From Defluviitaleaceae bacterium (lineage in GTDB: Bacteria > Bacillota > Clostridia > Lachnospirales > WRAX01), in contig WRAX01000004.1 in the NCBI GenBank assembly GCA_009779935.1, forward strand, positions 41,693-105,692: a DNA stretch of 64,000 nucleotides, given 5' to 3'. The translations under genes and the position numbers were made by a program. Numbering within the stretch: position 1 is the stretch's first letter; each line of letters begins with the position of its first letter. Shown in pieces: positions 15,714-24,703 of the stretch. The notes under the pieces were generated by a model. That model saw only the letters and a program-made list of their open reading frames with translations, was not told where the DNA came from and searched no databases.

Positions 15714-18700
15714 GTGAAGATTGCAAAAAGAATTACTGCATTTTGCTTGGCCTTGGTAATGTCGCTGGGGTTGGTTTCGGTCGTGGAACTTGCCGTGGAC
15801 ATTCCCGGTTTATCGCCATTACCTGTGGCGGCAAGCCCCATAGCACGTGATGGCCACACCCTTGTGCCAACAAGCTTTGGCCAAACAGGGGTGGGCACTA
15901 CCAGCCATTTTGTGCTAACAAGCCCAGTGGACAGCTTGCCCAACATAACAATTGATGGGCAGCCAAACCCCGCAATAACCCGTAGGGAGGCTTATACATT
16001 TAATATTGCCCCCGCTGTAACTTTGCGGGCCAACACCGTCTACATCTTTCGCTTGCATAGGGATGGGTATGCGGATGTGACATGGGCATTTCAAACAGCC
16101 AAAAATTTTGAAATTTTATCCACATTGCCCGGCCATCAGGGGGTTAATGTGCCTACAAACACAGGTATAGAGATTAATTTTTCCATGGACGGCTTTGCTG
16201 ATTTAGATGGTTATTTTACCATATACCCCCAAGTGACGGGGCGGTTTATAAGAAGCGGCAATACCTCCGTTTTTATGCCCGCAAACCCACTTGCCCATGC
16301 ACAGGTTTACACCGTAACCATCAGTGCGGGCTTGCCCTTGGCGGATAGCCATATAACGCTGGGGTATGACCATGTGTTTTCCTTTGAAACCGCCCCGCTG
16401 GTGGAGCCGGAAGCGGTCACATGGCCTGCACGGCTTAATTTTTCACGTAATATAGCGGAATTTCCCACATTCCAGCCTGCGCATTTTCAATTTAACCTAA
16501 ATTATGACCGCACAAATGGGCGGCCTGATGTAAATTTTAGTATTTACGGCTTTAATAATGCAAGCCAAGCCATAGTGGCGGTGGAGCAGTTAATGTCAAT
16601 CCCATCCCGGTCCCACTTTGCTTGGCAGGATAGCCTTGTAGATACCGATGATTTGCAATATATACTCTCCTTCGAGGCGGAAATACCGCCAAGATGGACC
16701 TGGCAGGAAACTGCCACCCTGCCAGATATTTTGCCGGCAGGCTTTTATCTTGTGCATGCCGCTGTTGGGGAATTTGCCGCCCAAATGGTGATACAGATAA
16801 CTGACATTGCCGTGCAATTAGTGGGGGATAGTGACAAAACCTTGCTATGGGTTAATGATATGACAACAGGCAGACCTGCCGCAGGCGCAAGCATTGTAGA
16901 TTCCTATACAGGCAATGTATATACGGTTGACGAGAGCGGTATCGCCATTATAAACCGTGCCGTTGGCGATGGGCGTGGTGATAATATAACCATCACCTTT
17001 GAAGGTAACCAGTGCATCATGCTTTTTGCCCGCAACCCACGTTTTGGACAGCCCGATACCCAAAGTTTTGGATGGGGTTGGGGCTGGGGTGCGCAGTTTA
17101 GCGAGGATTACTGGACAATTTTACAACTGGACCGCACCTTGTTTCAACGCAATGATACCCTGCATTTTTGGGGCTTTGCCCAATGCCGCAGTGGGGCGGG
17201 GGAGCAAACCCGTTACTTAATCGCCTCCATAGAACAACATGGGCAGCTGATGCACCGCCAAACCGTTGAATTGGATGGTTATGGGTTTAGCGGACAAATT
17301 GCACTGCCGGGGCTTGCGTCGGGCAGTTACAACCTAACAATTTCCGATGGCAACACAACCATCAGCCAAATATTTTTTACTGTGGATGATTTTGTAAAAC
17401 CACCTTATCAAATGTTAGTATCCGCTGATGCTGTTGCCGTGTTTGCGGACGAAACGGTGGATTTTACCGTGCGTACGGAGTTTTTTGAGGGCACACCCGT
17501 CTCCAACCTTGCTATAAGCTACAATTTTTGGGGTAGCCGTTTGCAAAATGAAAACCGTGGCCAAGGGCAAACGGAGCCGGACGGTAATTTTACCATATCC
17601 TCCGGTATTATACGCCCGGCGGCGGGGGCGCAAGGGGAAACAACACTAAATTTTGGCGCAGAAGCCACATTGCCGGAGGTGGGCCGCACCCATCAACTGG
17701 CCAATGTGCGTGTGTTTATAAACGATATAGACATGCGTGTAAATGCCAGCCGTGATGGGGCGGATGCTACTGTATCCGTCGACATAAACAATATTACGCT
17801 GGACAGGCTAAACAACCGCACAAACACCCATTGGGGCGACTTTTTAGATGTACCCGTGGCGGGGCAGGAGGTGTCTGCTACTGTATCCCGTATTTTTTGG
17901 GAAGCCCAGCGCACAGGGGAGCGTTATTGCTTTATCGAGCGCAGGGTAATACCAACCTACCGCCACACAAGGCGTGAAGAGGTGATAGAGCGTTTTGCCC
18001 TAACCACCAATGCAGACGGGCAAGTTACCCACAATTTTACCGTGCCCAATAGATTGCACGAATCCTATCAAATCCAGCTTAGCACCGTGGATGGAAATGG
18101 GCGCACCATAACCCACACCCGCTTTATCGGGCGGGATTGGACCACATTTTTCCGTGAAGCGGGTGACGATAGCCTGCGCCTTTATGGCGCAAAGAATTTT
18201 TGGGATGAAGGCGGATACGATTTGGGTGAGGATGTGACCCTGACCGTAAAGCGGGGTATGGAAGCCATAACAGGCGGGCGCACATTGTTTGTAACGGTGT
18301 CAGGTGGTATCATCCATCACCAAGTAACCACAAACACCCTCTCCTTTCCGTTTGGGGAGGAGCATTTGCCCAATACCACCGTACACGCCTTTTTCTTTAA
18401 TGGGCACACCTACCACACCAGCCATAGAATGCAGGCAAACCTGCGCTTTAACCCGCAAGGGCGTAACTTAAATATCCAAATTGACACCGACCAAGCAACA
18501 TATCGCCCGGGCGATATGGCAACCGTAACCATAAGAACCACAGACGAGATGGGCAACCCACGCCCTGCCAATGTAAACCTTGCCTTGGTGGATGAGGCTT
18601 TGTTTGCCCTGCGTGATTATACTGTTAACAGCCTAAATGCCCTATATAGGCAGATAAACAACCGCCTGCGCATAAGCCGTGCTACCCACGCCACATTCGT

Positions 18701-20735
18701 AAGTGACGGTATGGAAATAGAGGCGCTGAGGCAGGAATTTGGACTGTATGAATCAATGGACATGGATATGGCATCAATGCCTGCTGCTTCCCCCATGCCT
18801 GCCCAAGCGGAACCGATGCAGGAAGCCGCCGATGATACCCATCTACGGGAAACCTTTGAGGATACAGCATTTTTCGCATCCGTCACCACCGACCATCGTG
18901 GTATTGCCCAAATCACTTTCCGTTTGCCCGATAATATCACATCATGGCGTGTTACCACATCCGCCGTTACCAATGATTTGTATGCAGGTAATGAAGTGGG
19001 CAATATTATTGTAACCCAGCCCATGTTTTTGCACTATAGCTTGGGAAGCACCTTCCTTATGGGTGATATGCCCATAATTGGACTTAATGCCTTCGGTACT
19101 GGTTTTGCAGGCAGCGAAACTGTGGAATTTAGGGTTTGGAGTGAAACAATCCCCGAAATTGTTCATACAGCAACCGCCGCCCCCTTTGAACGTGTCAATA
19201 TACGCTTACCTGAAAAGGTCAAGGAAGGGGAGGGGGCCATCATCATCTATGCCGCCGCCAGCAATGGATATACCGATTCGGTACGGCACACTTACAATGT
19301 GGTAACATCCCACAGGCTGGTGGATACAGCATTCCTTTACGACGTGGATGTTGATACCGTGCTTGATACCCATTCAGAAGGACTTGTAAACATCACCTTT
19401 ACCGACCGTGGCAGGGGACAGTTTTTATGGGAGCTTAACGGAATGCGCTTTACCCGTGGCAGTCGTTTGGAAGGGCTTGTTATGTCAAGGGAATCCCATC
19501 GTATTATCAGCGAAAACTTCCCGGATAAACAATTGCGCCCCGTGGCAGATTTTGATGCAGGCATATACCAACGCCCCAATGGCGGCATTGCCATGCTGCC
19601 CTATGCGGACAGCAACCTAACCACCACCATACGTATGATGCCCTTTATTTTAGACGAAATTAACCAAAATGCCCTGCGCAGCTACCTTAACAATATTTTC
19701 TACGGTGAAACCGGGGAAAATAAAATGCAAGCCTTGTACGGCCTTGCCATGTTACACCAGCCTGTGCTGCTGTATTTGCAACGTTATGCCATGCTGGAAG
19801 ATATCTCCGTGGTGGATTTGGTATATGTCGCCCTTGGTTTTGCGGCACTTGGCGAAACCCATGTGGCATCAGATATCTACACAAACCGCATCTTACCCTA
19901 TATCCAAGACCTTGGAGCCCTTTACCGTGTCCATGTCGGCGGCACCCATAGGGAGATTGTGGAAGCAACATCGGCAGCCGCTTTGCTTGCCACCCAGCTT
20001 GGTAAGGATGAAAGGGCGGGTTTGCATGCATATGTGGCAAACCACCGCCTGTCCTTCCGGGAGGACCCCATGCCAATCGCTCTAAACCGCCTTATCTACA
20101 TCGCCAGCGAAATAACTAAACTGGATCCTGCACCTGCATCCATAACCTACACCCTTTTTGGGGAGGAATTTACACGTAATTTGGCAAGCGGGCGAAGCTT
20201 TACCTTGCGCCTGCCCGCCCAAAATATGCACCATTTCAACTTAACTACAGTGGAAGGCACTGTTGGTGCGGTGTCCATCCGCCCAATACCATTGGAAGAT
20301 GTTGATGCGGCCGATAACAATATCACCATAACCCGCCAGTTTTTTGTGGCCGGCACAAATACGCCCACCACCATCTTCAATCAAGAAGATTTGGTGCGCA
20401 TTGTTATCACTGTAAATTACACCGCTACGGATGTACATGGCAGCTACCAAATTACCGATTTTATGCCCGCAGGTTTTGCCCATGTACCTAATTCTGCCCG
20501 TTTTACCACGGGGGCAGTGTCCGGTGGGGGTTGGTGGCACTGGTTCAGGGTTGACAGGCAAGCCGTTAGCTTTTTTGACCATAATTCACGCTTTAACAAC
20601 ACCCGCACCTATACCTACTATGCCCGCATTATCAGCCCCGGCACTTTTATGGCACAAGGCCCAATTGCACAAAGCCTTGCCGCCACAAGCTACCTAACTG
20701 TGGGCAATTATACTATCATCACCATCTTGGATTAA
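15714..20735 (+). CDS. bacterial alpha-2-macroglobulin-like exported protein lacking the thioester
   Basis: Predicted 1673-residue exported protein. A signal peptide (about 1-40) is followed by an Ig-like domain (EILSTLPGHQGVNVPTNTGI), several macroglobulin-type beta domains, and the core A2M segment around residues 1050-1140 (GIAQITFRLPDNITSWRV). A helical thioester-domain-like region follows (about 1240-1480), then a C-terminal beta domain. Where thioester members have CxEQ, this protein reads GSRLEGL (near residue 1245), so it cannot form the covalent trap. It may still restrain proteases mechanically or act as an adhesin. The GTG start has AGAGGTGAT upstream. SelD begins 14 bases after its stop, probably on the same transcript. 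Confidence 0.82.
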   Translation: MKIAKRITAFCLALVMSLGLVSVVELAVDIPGLSPLPVAASPIARDGHTLVPTSFGQTGVGTTSHFVLTSPVDSLPNITIDGQPNPAITRREAYTFNIAPAVTLRANTVYIFRLHRDGYADVTWAFQTAKNFEILSTLPGHQGVNVPTNTGIEINFSMDGFADLDGYFTIYPQVTGRFIRSGNTSVFMPANPLAHAQVYTVTISAGLPLADSHITLGYDHVFSFETAPLVEPEAVTWPARLNFSRNIAEFPTFQPAHFQFNLNYDRTNGRPDVNFSIYGFNNASQAIVAVEQLMSIPSRSHFAWQDSLVDTDDLQYILSFEAEIPPRWTWQETATLPDILPAGFYLVHAAVGEFAAQMVIQITDIAVQLVGDSDKTLLWVNDMTTGRPAAGASIVDSYTGNVYTVDESGIAIINRAVGDGRGDNITITFEGNQCIMLFARNPRFGQPDTQSFGWGWGWGAQFSEDYWTILQLDRTLFQRNDTLHFWGFAQCRSGAGEQTRYLIASIEQHGQLMHRQTVELDGYGFSGQIALPGLASGSYNLTISDGNTTISQIFFTVDDFVKPPYQMLVSADAVAVFADETVDFTVRTEFFEGTPVSNLAISYNFWGSRLQNENRGQGQTEPDGNFTISSGIIRPAAGAQGETTLNFGAEATLPEVGRTHQLANVRVFINDIDMRVNASRDGADATVSVDINNITLDRLNNRTNTHWGDFLDVPVAGQEVSATVSRIFWEAQRTGERYCFIERRVIPTYRHTRREEVIERFALTTNADGQVTHNFTVPNRLHESYQIQLSTVDGNGRTITHTRFIGRDWTTFFREAGDDSLRLYGAKNFWDEGGYDLGEDVTLTVKRGMEAITGGRTLFVTVSGGIIHHQVTTNTLSFPFGEEHLPNTTVHAFFFNGHTYHTSHRMQANLRFNPQGRNLNIQIDTDQATYRPGDMATVTIRTTDEMGNPRPANVNLALVDEALFALRDYTVNSLNALYRQINNRLRISRATHATFVSDGMEIEALRQEFGLYESMDMDMASMPAASPMPAQAEPMQEAADDTHLRETFEDTAFFASVTTDHRGIAQITFRLPDNITSWRVTTSAVTNDLYAGNEVGNIIVTQPMFLHYSLGSTFLMGDMPIIGLNAFGTGFAGSETVEFRVWSETIPEIVHTATAAPFERVNIRLPEKVKEGEGAIIIYAAASNGYTDSVRHTYNVVTSHRLVDTAFLYDVDVDTVLDTHSEGLVNITFTDRGRGQFLWELNGMRFTRGSRLEGLVMSRESHRIISENFPDKQLRPVADFDAGIYQRPNGGIAMLPYADSNLTTTIRMMPFILDEINQNALRSYLNNIFYGETGENKMQALYGLAMLHQPVLLYLQRYAMLEDISVVDLVYVALGFAALGETHVASDIYTNRILPYIQDLGALYRVHVGGTHREIVEATSAAALLATQLGKDERAGLHAYVANHRLSFREDPMPIALNRLIYIASEITKLDPAPASITYTLFGEEFTRNLASGRSFTLRLPAQNMHHFNLTTVEGTVGAVSIRPIPLEDVDAADNNITITRQFFVAGTNTPTTIFNQEDLVRIVITVNYTATDVHGSYQITDFMPAGFAHVPNSARFTTGAVSGGGWWHWFRVDRQAVSFFDHNSRFNNTRTYTYYARIISPGTFMAQGPIAQSLAATSYLTVGNYTIITILD

Positions 20736-20749
20736 GGGGGATAATTAGC

Positions 20750-21790
20750 ATGCAAATCGACTACTTTCAACCATTTTACAGCGGCGGCTGAAAATCCGCA
20801 GGGGGCTGAGATTCCAAATTATCAGCAAGTTTGCTGAAAGATATTGTTTCAAAAATACCGGTTATAAGCGATGATAAGCTGATAGTTGGCTTTAACACAG
20901 CGGATGACGGGGCAGTGTACAAATTGCGGGATGACCTTGCTATAATCCAAACCCTTGACTTTTTTCCGCCGCTTGTGGATGATATGTACATTTTCGGACA
21001 AATTGCCGCCACCAACGCATTAAGTGATGTGGCGGCAATGGGTGGTAAGGCTGTAACTGCCCTAAATATCCTTGCTTTTCCCGAGGACGGGGACAAGGCG
21101 GCCTTGCAAGCCCTTTTGGCAGGCGGTGCAGAGAAGGTGGCAGAGGCTGGTGCGGTGCTTTGCGGCGGGCATTCCATTGCCGATAAAGGTGTGAAATACG
21201 GGCTTTCTGTTATGGGCGTTGCCCATCCCAACAAAATTTTGTACAACAACCGCTGTAAGATAGGTGATAAAATCATCCTAACCAAACCTTTAGGGGTGGG
21301 TATTGTGTCCGCCGCTTATAAAGCGGGCAAGGCAACCGAAGCCGCTTACAAGCAAGCTATAACCTCTATGACAACCTTAAACACCCACACTATGGACATC
21401 GCTGCAAACTTCCCCATTTCTGCCGCTACAGATGTGACGGGTTTTGGTTTTCTTGGCCACCTTAATGAAATGGTGGCGGATTACTCCATTTTAGTGGATA
21501 GTGGGCAAATTATGCAAATCGATGAAGCCTTGCAGCTGGCAGAAGCCGGCACAATAACCGGTGGCAGCAAGAAAAACCGCTCCTCCCTGCAAGATTACGT
21601 GCACTTCGGCAACGCATCCATTGGTATACAGGAATTGTTATTGGATCCGCAAACATCGGGTGGCCTACTAATAAGCCTTGATGGCAAACATGCCAATGCA
21701 TTACTTAACAAACTTGCTGAAAAAGGTATAACCGCAAAAATTGTAGCAGAGGTGGTTCCTTGTTGTGATAAAAACATCCTTGTACAATAA
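20750..21790 (+). CDS. selD: selenophosphate synthetase SelD, with two in-frame UGA codons near the active site
   Basis: Predicted 346-residue enzyme making selenophosphate from selenide and ATP for selenocysteine and selenouridine synthesis. The frame is open from ATG 20750 (AAGGGGG nine bases upstream) except for TGA at 20789-20791 (codon 14) and 20807-20809 (codon 20). Read as U, the N-terminus runs SGGU-KSAGGU-DSK; U20 lies three residues before K23, exactly where SelD has catalytic Cys/Sec (Cys17 and Lys20 in E. coli). The rest is normal AIRS/PurM fold: AIIQTLDFFPPLVDD, GQIAATNALSDVAAMGG, ATDVTGFGFLGHL, LLDPQTSGGLL. Starting downstream of the UGAs (TTG 20831) would delete the active site. 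U20 is well supported; U14 has no known counterpart I recall. Confidence 0.88.
20822..20837 (+). promoter_or_regulatory. candidate bacterial SECIS hairpin for selD
   Basis: TCAGCA (20822-20827), loop AGTT, TGCTGA (20832-20837): a perfect six-pair stem, extendable by an A-T pair that would shrink the loop to GT. The loop begins 18 bases after the second UGA and carries G as its second base followed by U, matching the remembered bacterial SECIS rule of a G in the first two loop bases, 16-37 bases from the UGA. The first UGA is 36 bases from the loop, just inside the same range. Confidence 0.65.
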
Positions 21791-21795
21791 TCAAC

Positions 21796-21824
21796 TTGAC
21801 TTTTTGGGCACAATAGGCTATAAT
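21796..21824 (+). promoter_or_regulatory. promoter of the DUF2225 gene
   Basis: TTGACT at 21796-21801 and TATAAT at 21819-21824 with 17-base spacing, immediately after the selD stop. Confidence 0.8.
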
Positions 21825-21856
21825 AAAGCCAATCAAATTTACAGGAGGGCATGATT

Positions 21857-22666
21857 ATGTATGGGCTGCTGGACAACCTAACCCCCGAACTTGGTTTTGA
21901 AATAGACTTACCCTTTGAAATTTTTGCCACATCCTTTAATCTACCGGAACCTGCGGCAGATGAAGAAGAAGAGGAAATTTCTGCCGAGGGTTTAGCGGCA
22001 CTTCTTTACACCAAAGAAGCGGAGTGCCCTGTGTGCAGGGCAAAATTCAACAACACCTTGGTGCGGGAATCCAAGTTGCGCCTGTCCCATATGGATGAGT
22101 TGCGCCCTGTTTACAGGGGTTTTGAGCCTCTTTGTTACGGCATCACCATGTGTACAACCTGCGGATACGCCGCTTTCAAAGACAGGTTTGATGTGATAAG
22201 TGACCGCCAACGGGAAACTCTATTACAGCACCTTCGCATAAATTATGCCAATTTCATGCCCGCCAGCTATCCTATGGAGTTGGACGAAAAAATGGGTATA
22301 GAGCGTTTTAAGTACGCCCTGCTGACCGCCTATATAAAAAAGGTATCGCTGGGGGAAAAGGCCATGCTTTTGACAAAAACCGCTTGGTTGTATAAAGCCA
22401 TGGGGGATGAGGTTAATACTTCCCTTTTCAGCAAATATGCCAATGATGTGTGGACGCAAGCTTATCAAAGCGAACGCTTTCCAATATTCGGGCTGTCAGA
22501 AGCCACTGTTCACTTCCTGCTGGCCCGTTTTGCCTTTGATTTGGGTGACCATGGTACGTCCCTGCGCTTTTTATCCCAAATTATAGTGGACCAAAACCTA
22601 AGCACCCGCATGCGGGATATGGCACGGGATTTGAAGGAGCAAATTAACCAAACCCGCACTGAATAA
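21857..22666 (+). CDS. DUF2225 family protein
   Basis: Predicted 269-residue cytoplasmic protein. After an acidic stretch (DEEEEE, about residues 36-45) come two zinc-ligand pairs, CPVC (about 55-58) and CTTC (near 97-100), around a conserved LRLSHMDELRPVYRGFEPLCYG core, then a mainly helical TPR-like half. The layout matches DUF2225, a Bacillota family of unknown function. AGGAGG at 21843-21848 is too close to ATG 21851, so the second ATG at 21857 is chosen. The gene ends 17 bases before the ABC-F gene. Confidence 0.75.
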   Translation: MYGLLDNLTPELGFEIDLPFEIFATSFNLPEPAADEEEEEISAEGLAALLYTKEAECPVCRAKFNNTLVRESKLRLSHMDELRPVYRGFEPLCYGITMCTTCGYAAFKDRFDVISDRQRETLLQHLRINYANFMPASYPMELDEKMGIERFKYALLTAYIKKVSLGEKAMLLTKTAWLYKAMGDEVNTSLFSKYANDVWTQAYQSERFPIFGLSEATVHFLLARFAFDLGDHGTSLRFLSQIIVDQNLSTRMRDMARDLKEQINQTRTE

Positions 22667-22683
22667 GGACTGAGATTGTACAA

Positions 22684-24138
22684 ATGGATTTACTAATAAA
22701 AGCAAACAACATTAATATTGAATATGCCGGTCGGGATATTTTGGGTATTGATGGGTTAGAAATATATGCCCGTGACCGCATTGGGATGGTAGGTGCCAAT
22801 GGCGCAGGAAAAAGCACACTTTTGCGTGTGTTGGCGGGGGAAGTGCAACCTGCGGGATGTAAAATTCAGCGGTTGGGAGATGCTGTTTATATTAGCCAGG
22901 TTGATGGTGTGGATGTTAATGCCGTGGCGGATTTTGAGGCTTTATCCCGTATGGGCTTGGCGGGCATTGATGCGGCCACAATGTCCGGTGGCGAGGAAAC
23001 CCGTGCCAAAATAGCCCATGCTCTGTCCGCCCAAGTCCACGCCATTTTTGCGGATGAACCCACAAGCCATCTTGATCGTGGAGGCATTGGCCTTCTCGCG
23101 GGTCAATTAAAGGCTTTTGATGGCGCACTTATAATAGTCAGCCACGACCGCTATTTCCTTGACCAGGTTGTGGATAAAATTTGGGAGCTAAAAGACAGCA
23201 AAATTACTGAATATTGGGGCAATTATTCCCAGTACCGCCAGCAAAAGGACGAAGAAACACAGCGTCAGCAGGATTTGTATGAGCAAGCCCAATTGGAGCG
23301 GGGGCGCTTGGAGCAGTCTGTCGAGGAAGTGCGCAGACAAGCCAAGAAAAAGGACAAGCAAAAAGGCGTTAAGTCTAAAGCCCAAAAAGAAGGCAGCCAA
23401 TGGGGTAACCAAAAAAGTCCAGGGTCAAAACAGCAAAGGATGCACAAAACGGTGCAAAATTTGGAACGTCGTGCAGAATCTTTGGCGGAAATTGCCCCGC
23501 CGGAACGGGTGCGTTCCGTCAATTTTCGCCAAAGCAAGGCTTTGGAGCTGCACAACAAATTCCCCGTTGTGGGCAAGGATATAAATCTATCTTTTGGAGA
23601 ACGGGTGATTTTTGACCGTGCCGACTTTACCGTCCCACTTGGCGCAAAAGTAGCGTTTACAGGTGCCAACGGCACAGGTAAAACCACATTACTAAAAATG
23701 ATTAAAAATCGCCACCCCGCCCTAACAATCTCCCCCAAAGCGGAATTTGGGTATTTTGAGCAGACAGGATACAAATTTACCACAGACCAGTCTGCTATGG
23801 CGTTTATGGAAGAAAACAGCGATTATCAATCGGAAATCCGTGCGGTTTTGGCGGCAGTGGGCTTTTCGGCGCAGGATATAAAAAAGAGCTTGCAAGTCCT
23901 ATCCGGCGGGGAAATTATTAAACTTTTGCTGTCCAAAATGTTGCTTGGCCGTTACAATATCCTACTTTTGGACGAGCCCGGCAATTACCTGGACATTGGC
24001 AGTTTGGAAGCTTTGGAAAGTATGCTAAAAGCCTATGTGGGTACCATTATTTTCGTGTCCCACGATAAACGGTTTGTGGATAATGTGGCTGATTTGGTGT
24101 ATGAGTTTACAAATGGCAAAATATTAAAGGTTAAATAA
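22684..24138 (+). CDS. ABC-F family ATPase
   Basis: Predicted 484-residue soluble protein with two ABC domains and no membrane segments, the ABC-F layout. Walker A motifs are GANGAGKST (about 37-45) and GANGTGKTT (about 328-336); signatures are MSGGEE and LSGGEI; Walker B boxes lead into DEPTSHLD and DEPGNYLD. A basic coiled-coil linker (about 185-280, many Lys/Gln/Arg) joins the domains. Short linker, length and divergent second Walker B region resemble the antibiotic-resistance branch (Lsa/Vga/Msr-like ribosome protection) more than EttA/Uup, but drug resistance is only inferred. Confidence 0.85.
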   Translation: MDLLIKANNINIEYAGRDILGIDGLEIYARDRIGMVGANGAGKSTLLRVLAGEVQPAGCKIQRLGDAVYISQVDGVDVNAVADFEALSRMGLAGIDAATMSGGEETRAKIAHALSAQVHAIFADEPTSHLDRGGIGLLAGQLKAFDGALIIVSHDRYFLDQVVDKIWELKDSKITEYWGNYSQYRQQKDEETQRQQDLYEQAQLERGRLEQSVEEVRRQAKKKDKQKGVKSKAQKEGSQWGNQKSPGSKQQRMHKTVQNLERRAESLAEIAPPERVRSVNFRQSKALELHNKFPVVGKDINLSFGERVIFDRADFTVPLGAKVAFTGANGTGKTTLLKMIKNRHPALTISPKAEFGYFEQTGYKFTTDQSAMAFMEENSDYQSEIRAVLAAVGFSAQDIKKSLQVLSGGEIIKLLLSKMLLGRYNILLLDEPGNYLDIGSLEALESMLKAYVGTIIFVSHDKRFVDNVADLVYEFTNGKILKVK

Positions 24139-24168
24139 AACAATTTATACAACATATTAAATTAACCC

Positions 24169-24197
24169 TTGACAAGCCCGCCAATATTTTGTATAAT
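24169..24197 (+). promoter_or_regulatory. promoter of the tRNA cluster
   Basis: Consensus TTGACA at 24169-24174 and TATAAT at 24192-24197 with exactly 17 bases between, 28 bases before the first tRNA. Confidence 0.9.
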
Positions 24198-24224
24198 AAA
24201 CCCTGTTGGCTACACAGCCTTTAA

Positions 24225-24309
24225 GGACAGTTGTCCGAGTGGTCGAAGGAGGCGGTCTTGAAAACCGTTGAGCGGCAACGTTCCGGGGGTTCGAATCCCT
24301 CACTGTCCG
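24225..24309 (+). tRNA. tRNA-Ser (anticodon TGA)
   Basis: The acceptor stem GGACAGT pairs with ACTGTCC, with a long class II variable arm (GAGCGGCAACGTTCC region), a T-loop GTTCGAATC, and the loop CTTGAAA with anticodon TGA reading UCN serine codons. No CCA is encoded. Confidence 0.95.
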
Positions 24310-24336
24310 TACTTTTGTGCTTCATGCAAAAGTTGA

Positions 24337-24424
24337 GGAGATGTACTCAAGTGGCTTAAGAGGCTCGCCTGGAAAGCGGGTAGGTCGTGAAAGCGGCGCG
24401 GGAGTTCAAATCTCCCCATCTCCG
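24337..24424 (+). tRNA. tRNA-Ser (anticodon GGA)
   Basis: The acceptor stem GGAGATG pairs with CATCTCC, with a long variable arm and T-loop GTTCAAATC. The anticodon loop CTGGAAA carries GGA, reading UCC/UCU. It lies 27 bases after the first tRNA-Ser. Confidence 0.94.
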
Positions 24425-24437
24425 TAAATGTGAAAAA

Positions 24438-24478
24438 ACCACAGCCAAGACACTGCAATGCAGTGTCTTGGCTGTGGT
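24438..24478. other. perfect 41-base palindrome between tRNA genes
   Basis: A 20-base arm beginning ACCACAGCCAAGAC is exactly inverted around a single central base. AAAAAA precedes it on the plus strand, so it would look like a rho-independent terminator only on the minus strand. On the plus strand no T-run follows; the next tRNA starts three bases later. It may be a transcript-processing hairpin, a minus-strand terminator, or a repeat. Confidence 0.6.
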
Positions 24479-24480
24479 AG

Positions 24481-24553
24481 GGACAATTAGCTCAGTTGGT
24501 AGAGCACATCCTTGACGTGGATGGGGTCAGGCGTTCGAGTCGCTTATTGTCCA
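24481..24553 (+). tRNA. tRNA-Val (anticodon GAC)
   Basis: The acceptor stem GGACAAT pairs with ATTGTCC. The anticodon stem CATCC/GGATG encloses TTGACGT with anticodon GAC. T-loop GTTCGAGTC and D-loop AGCTCAGTTGGTAGAGC are standard. No CCA is encoded. Confidence 0.93.
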
Positions 24554-24628
24554 TAAAATCCACTCTTGCGGGTCGTTAATGTGGCGGCTCGCTTTTTATT
24601 TCAGCACAATTATGATTGGTGTGGGGAA

Positions 24629-24667
24629 ATATAACAAGCTATACCCATCGGGTATAGCTTGTTATAT
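24629..24667. terminator. 18-bp hairpin between tRNA-Val and the YesN-like gene
   Basis: ATATAACAAGCTATACCC and its exact inverse enclose a three-base loop (ATC). It lies 37 bases past the end of the minus-strand regulator gene and 76 bases past tRNA-Val. The flanking T content is modest on both sides, so it is a plausible but weak bidirectional terminator. Confidence 0.55.
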
Positions 24668-24703
24668 GGGGTTTTGGTGTACATGCTGCGTGTTCGATTT
24701 TTG

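Noticed and set aside
20789..20809. UGA read as tryptophan through an alternative genetic code
   Set aside because: Several genes in the window end in UGA at the expected place (for example 4583-4585 and 11008-11010), so UGA is a normal stop here.
20831..21790. selD starting at TTG 20831, downstream of both UGA codons
   Set aside because: It would lack the catalytic Sec/Cys and Lys of SelD and has no ribosome site, whereas ATG 20750 has a strong one and keeps the frame.
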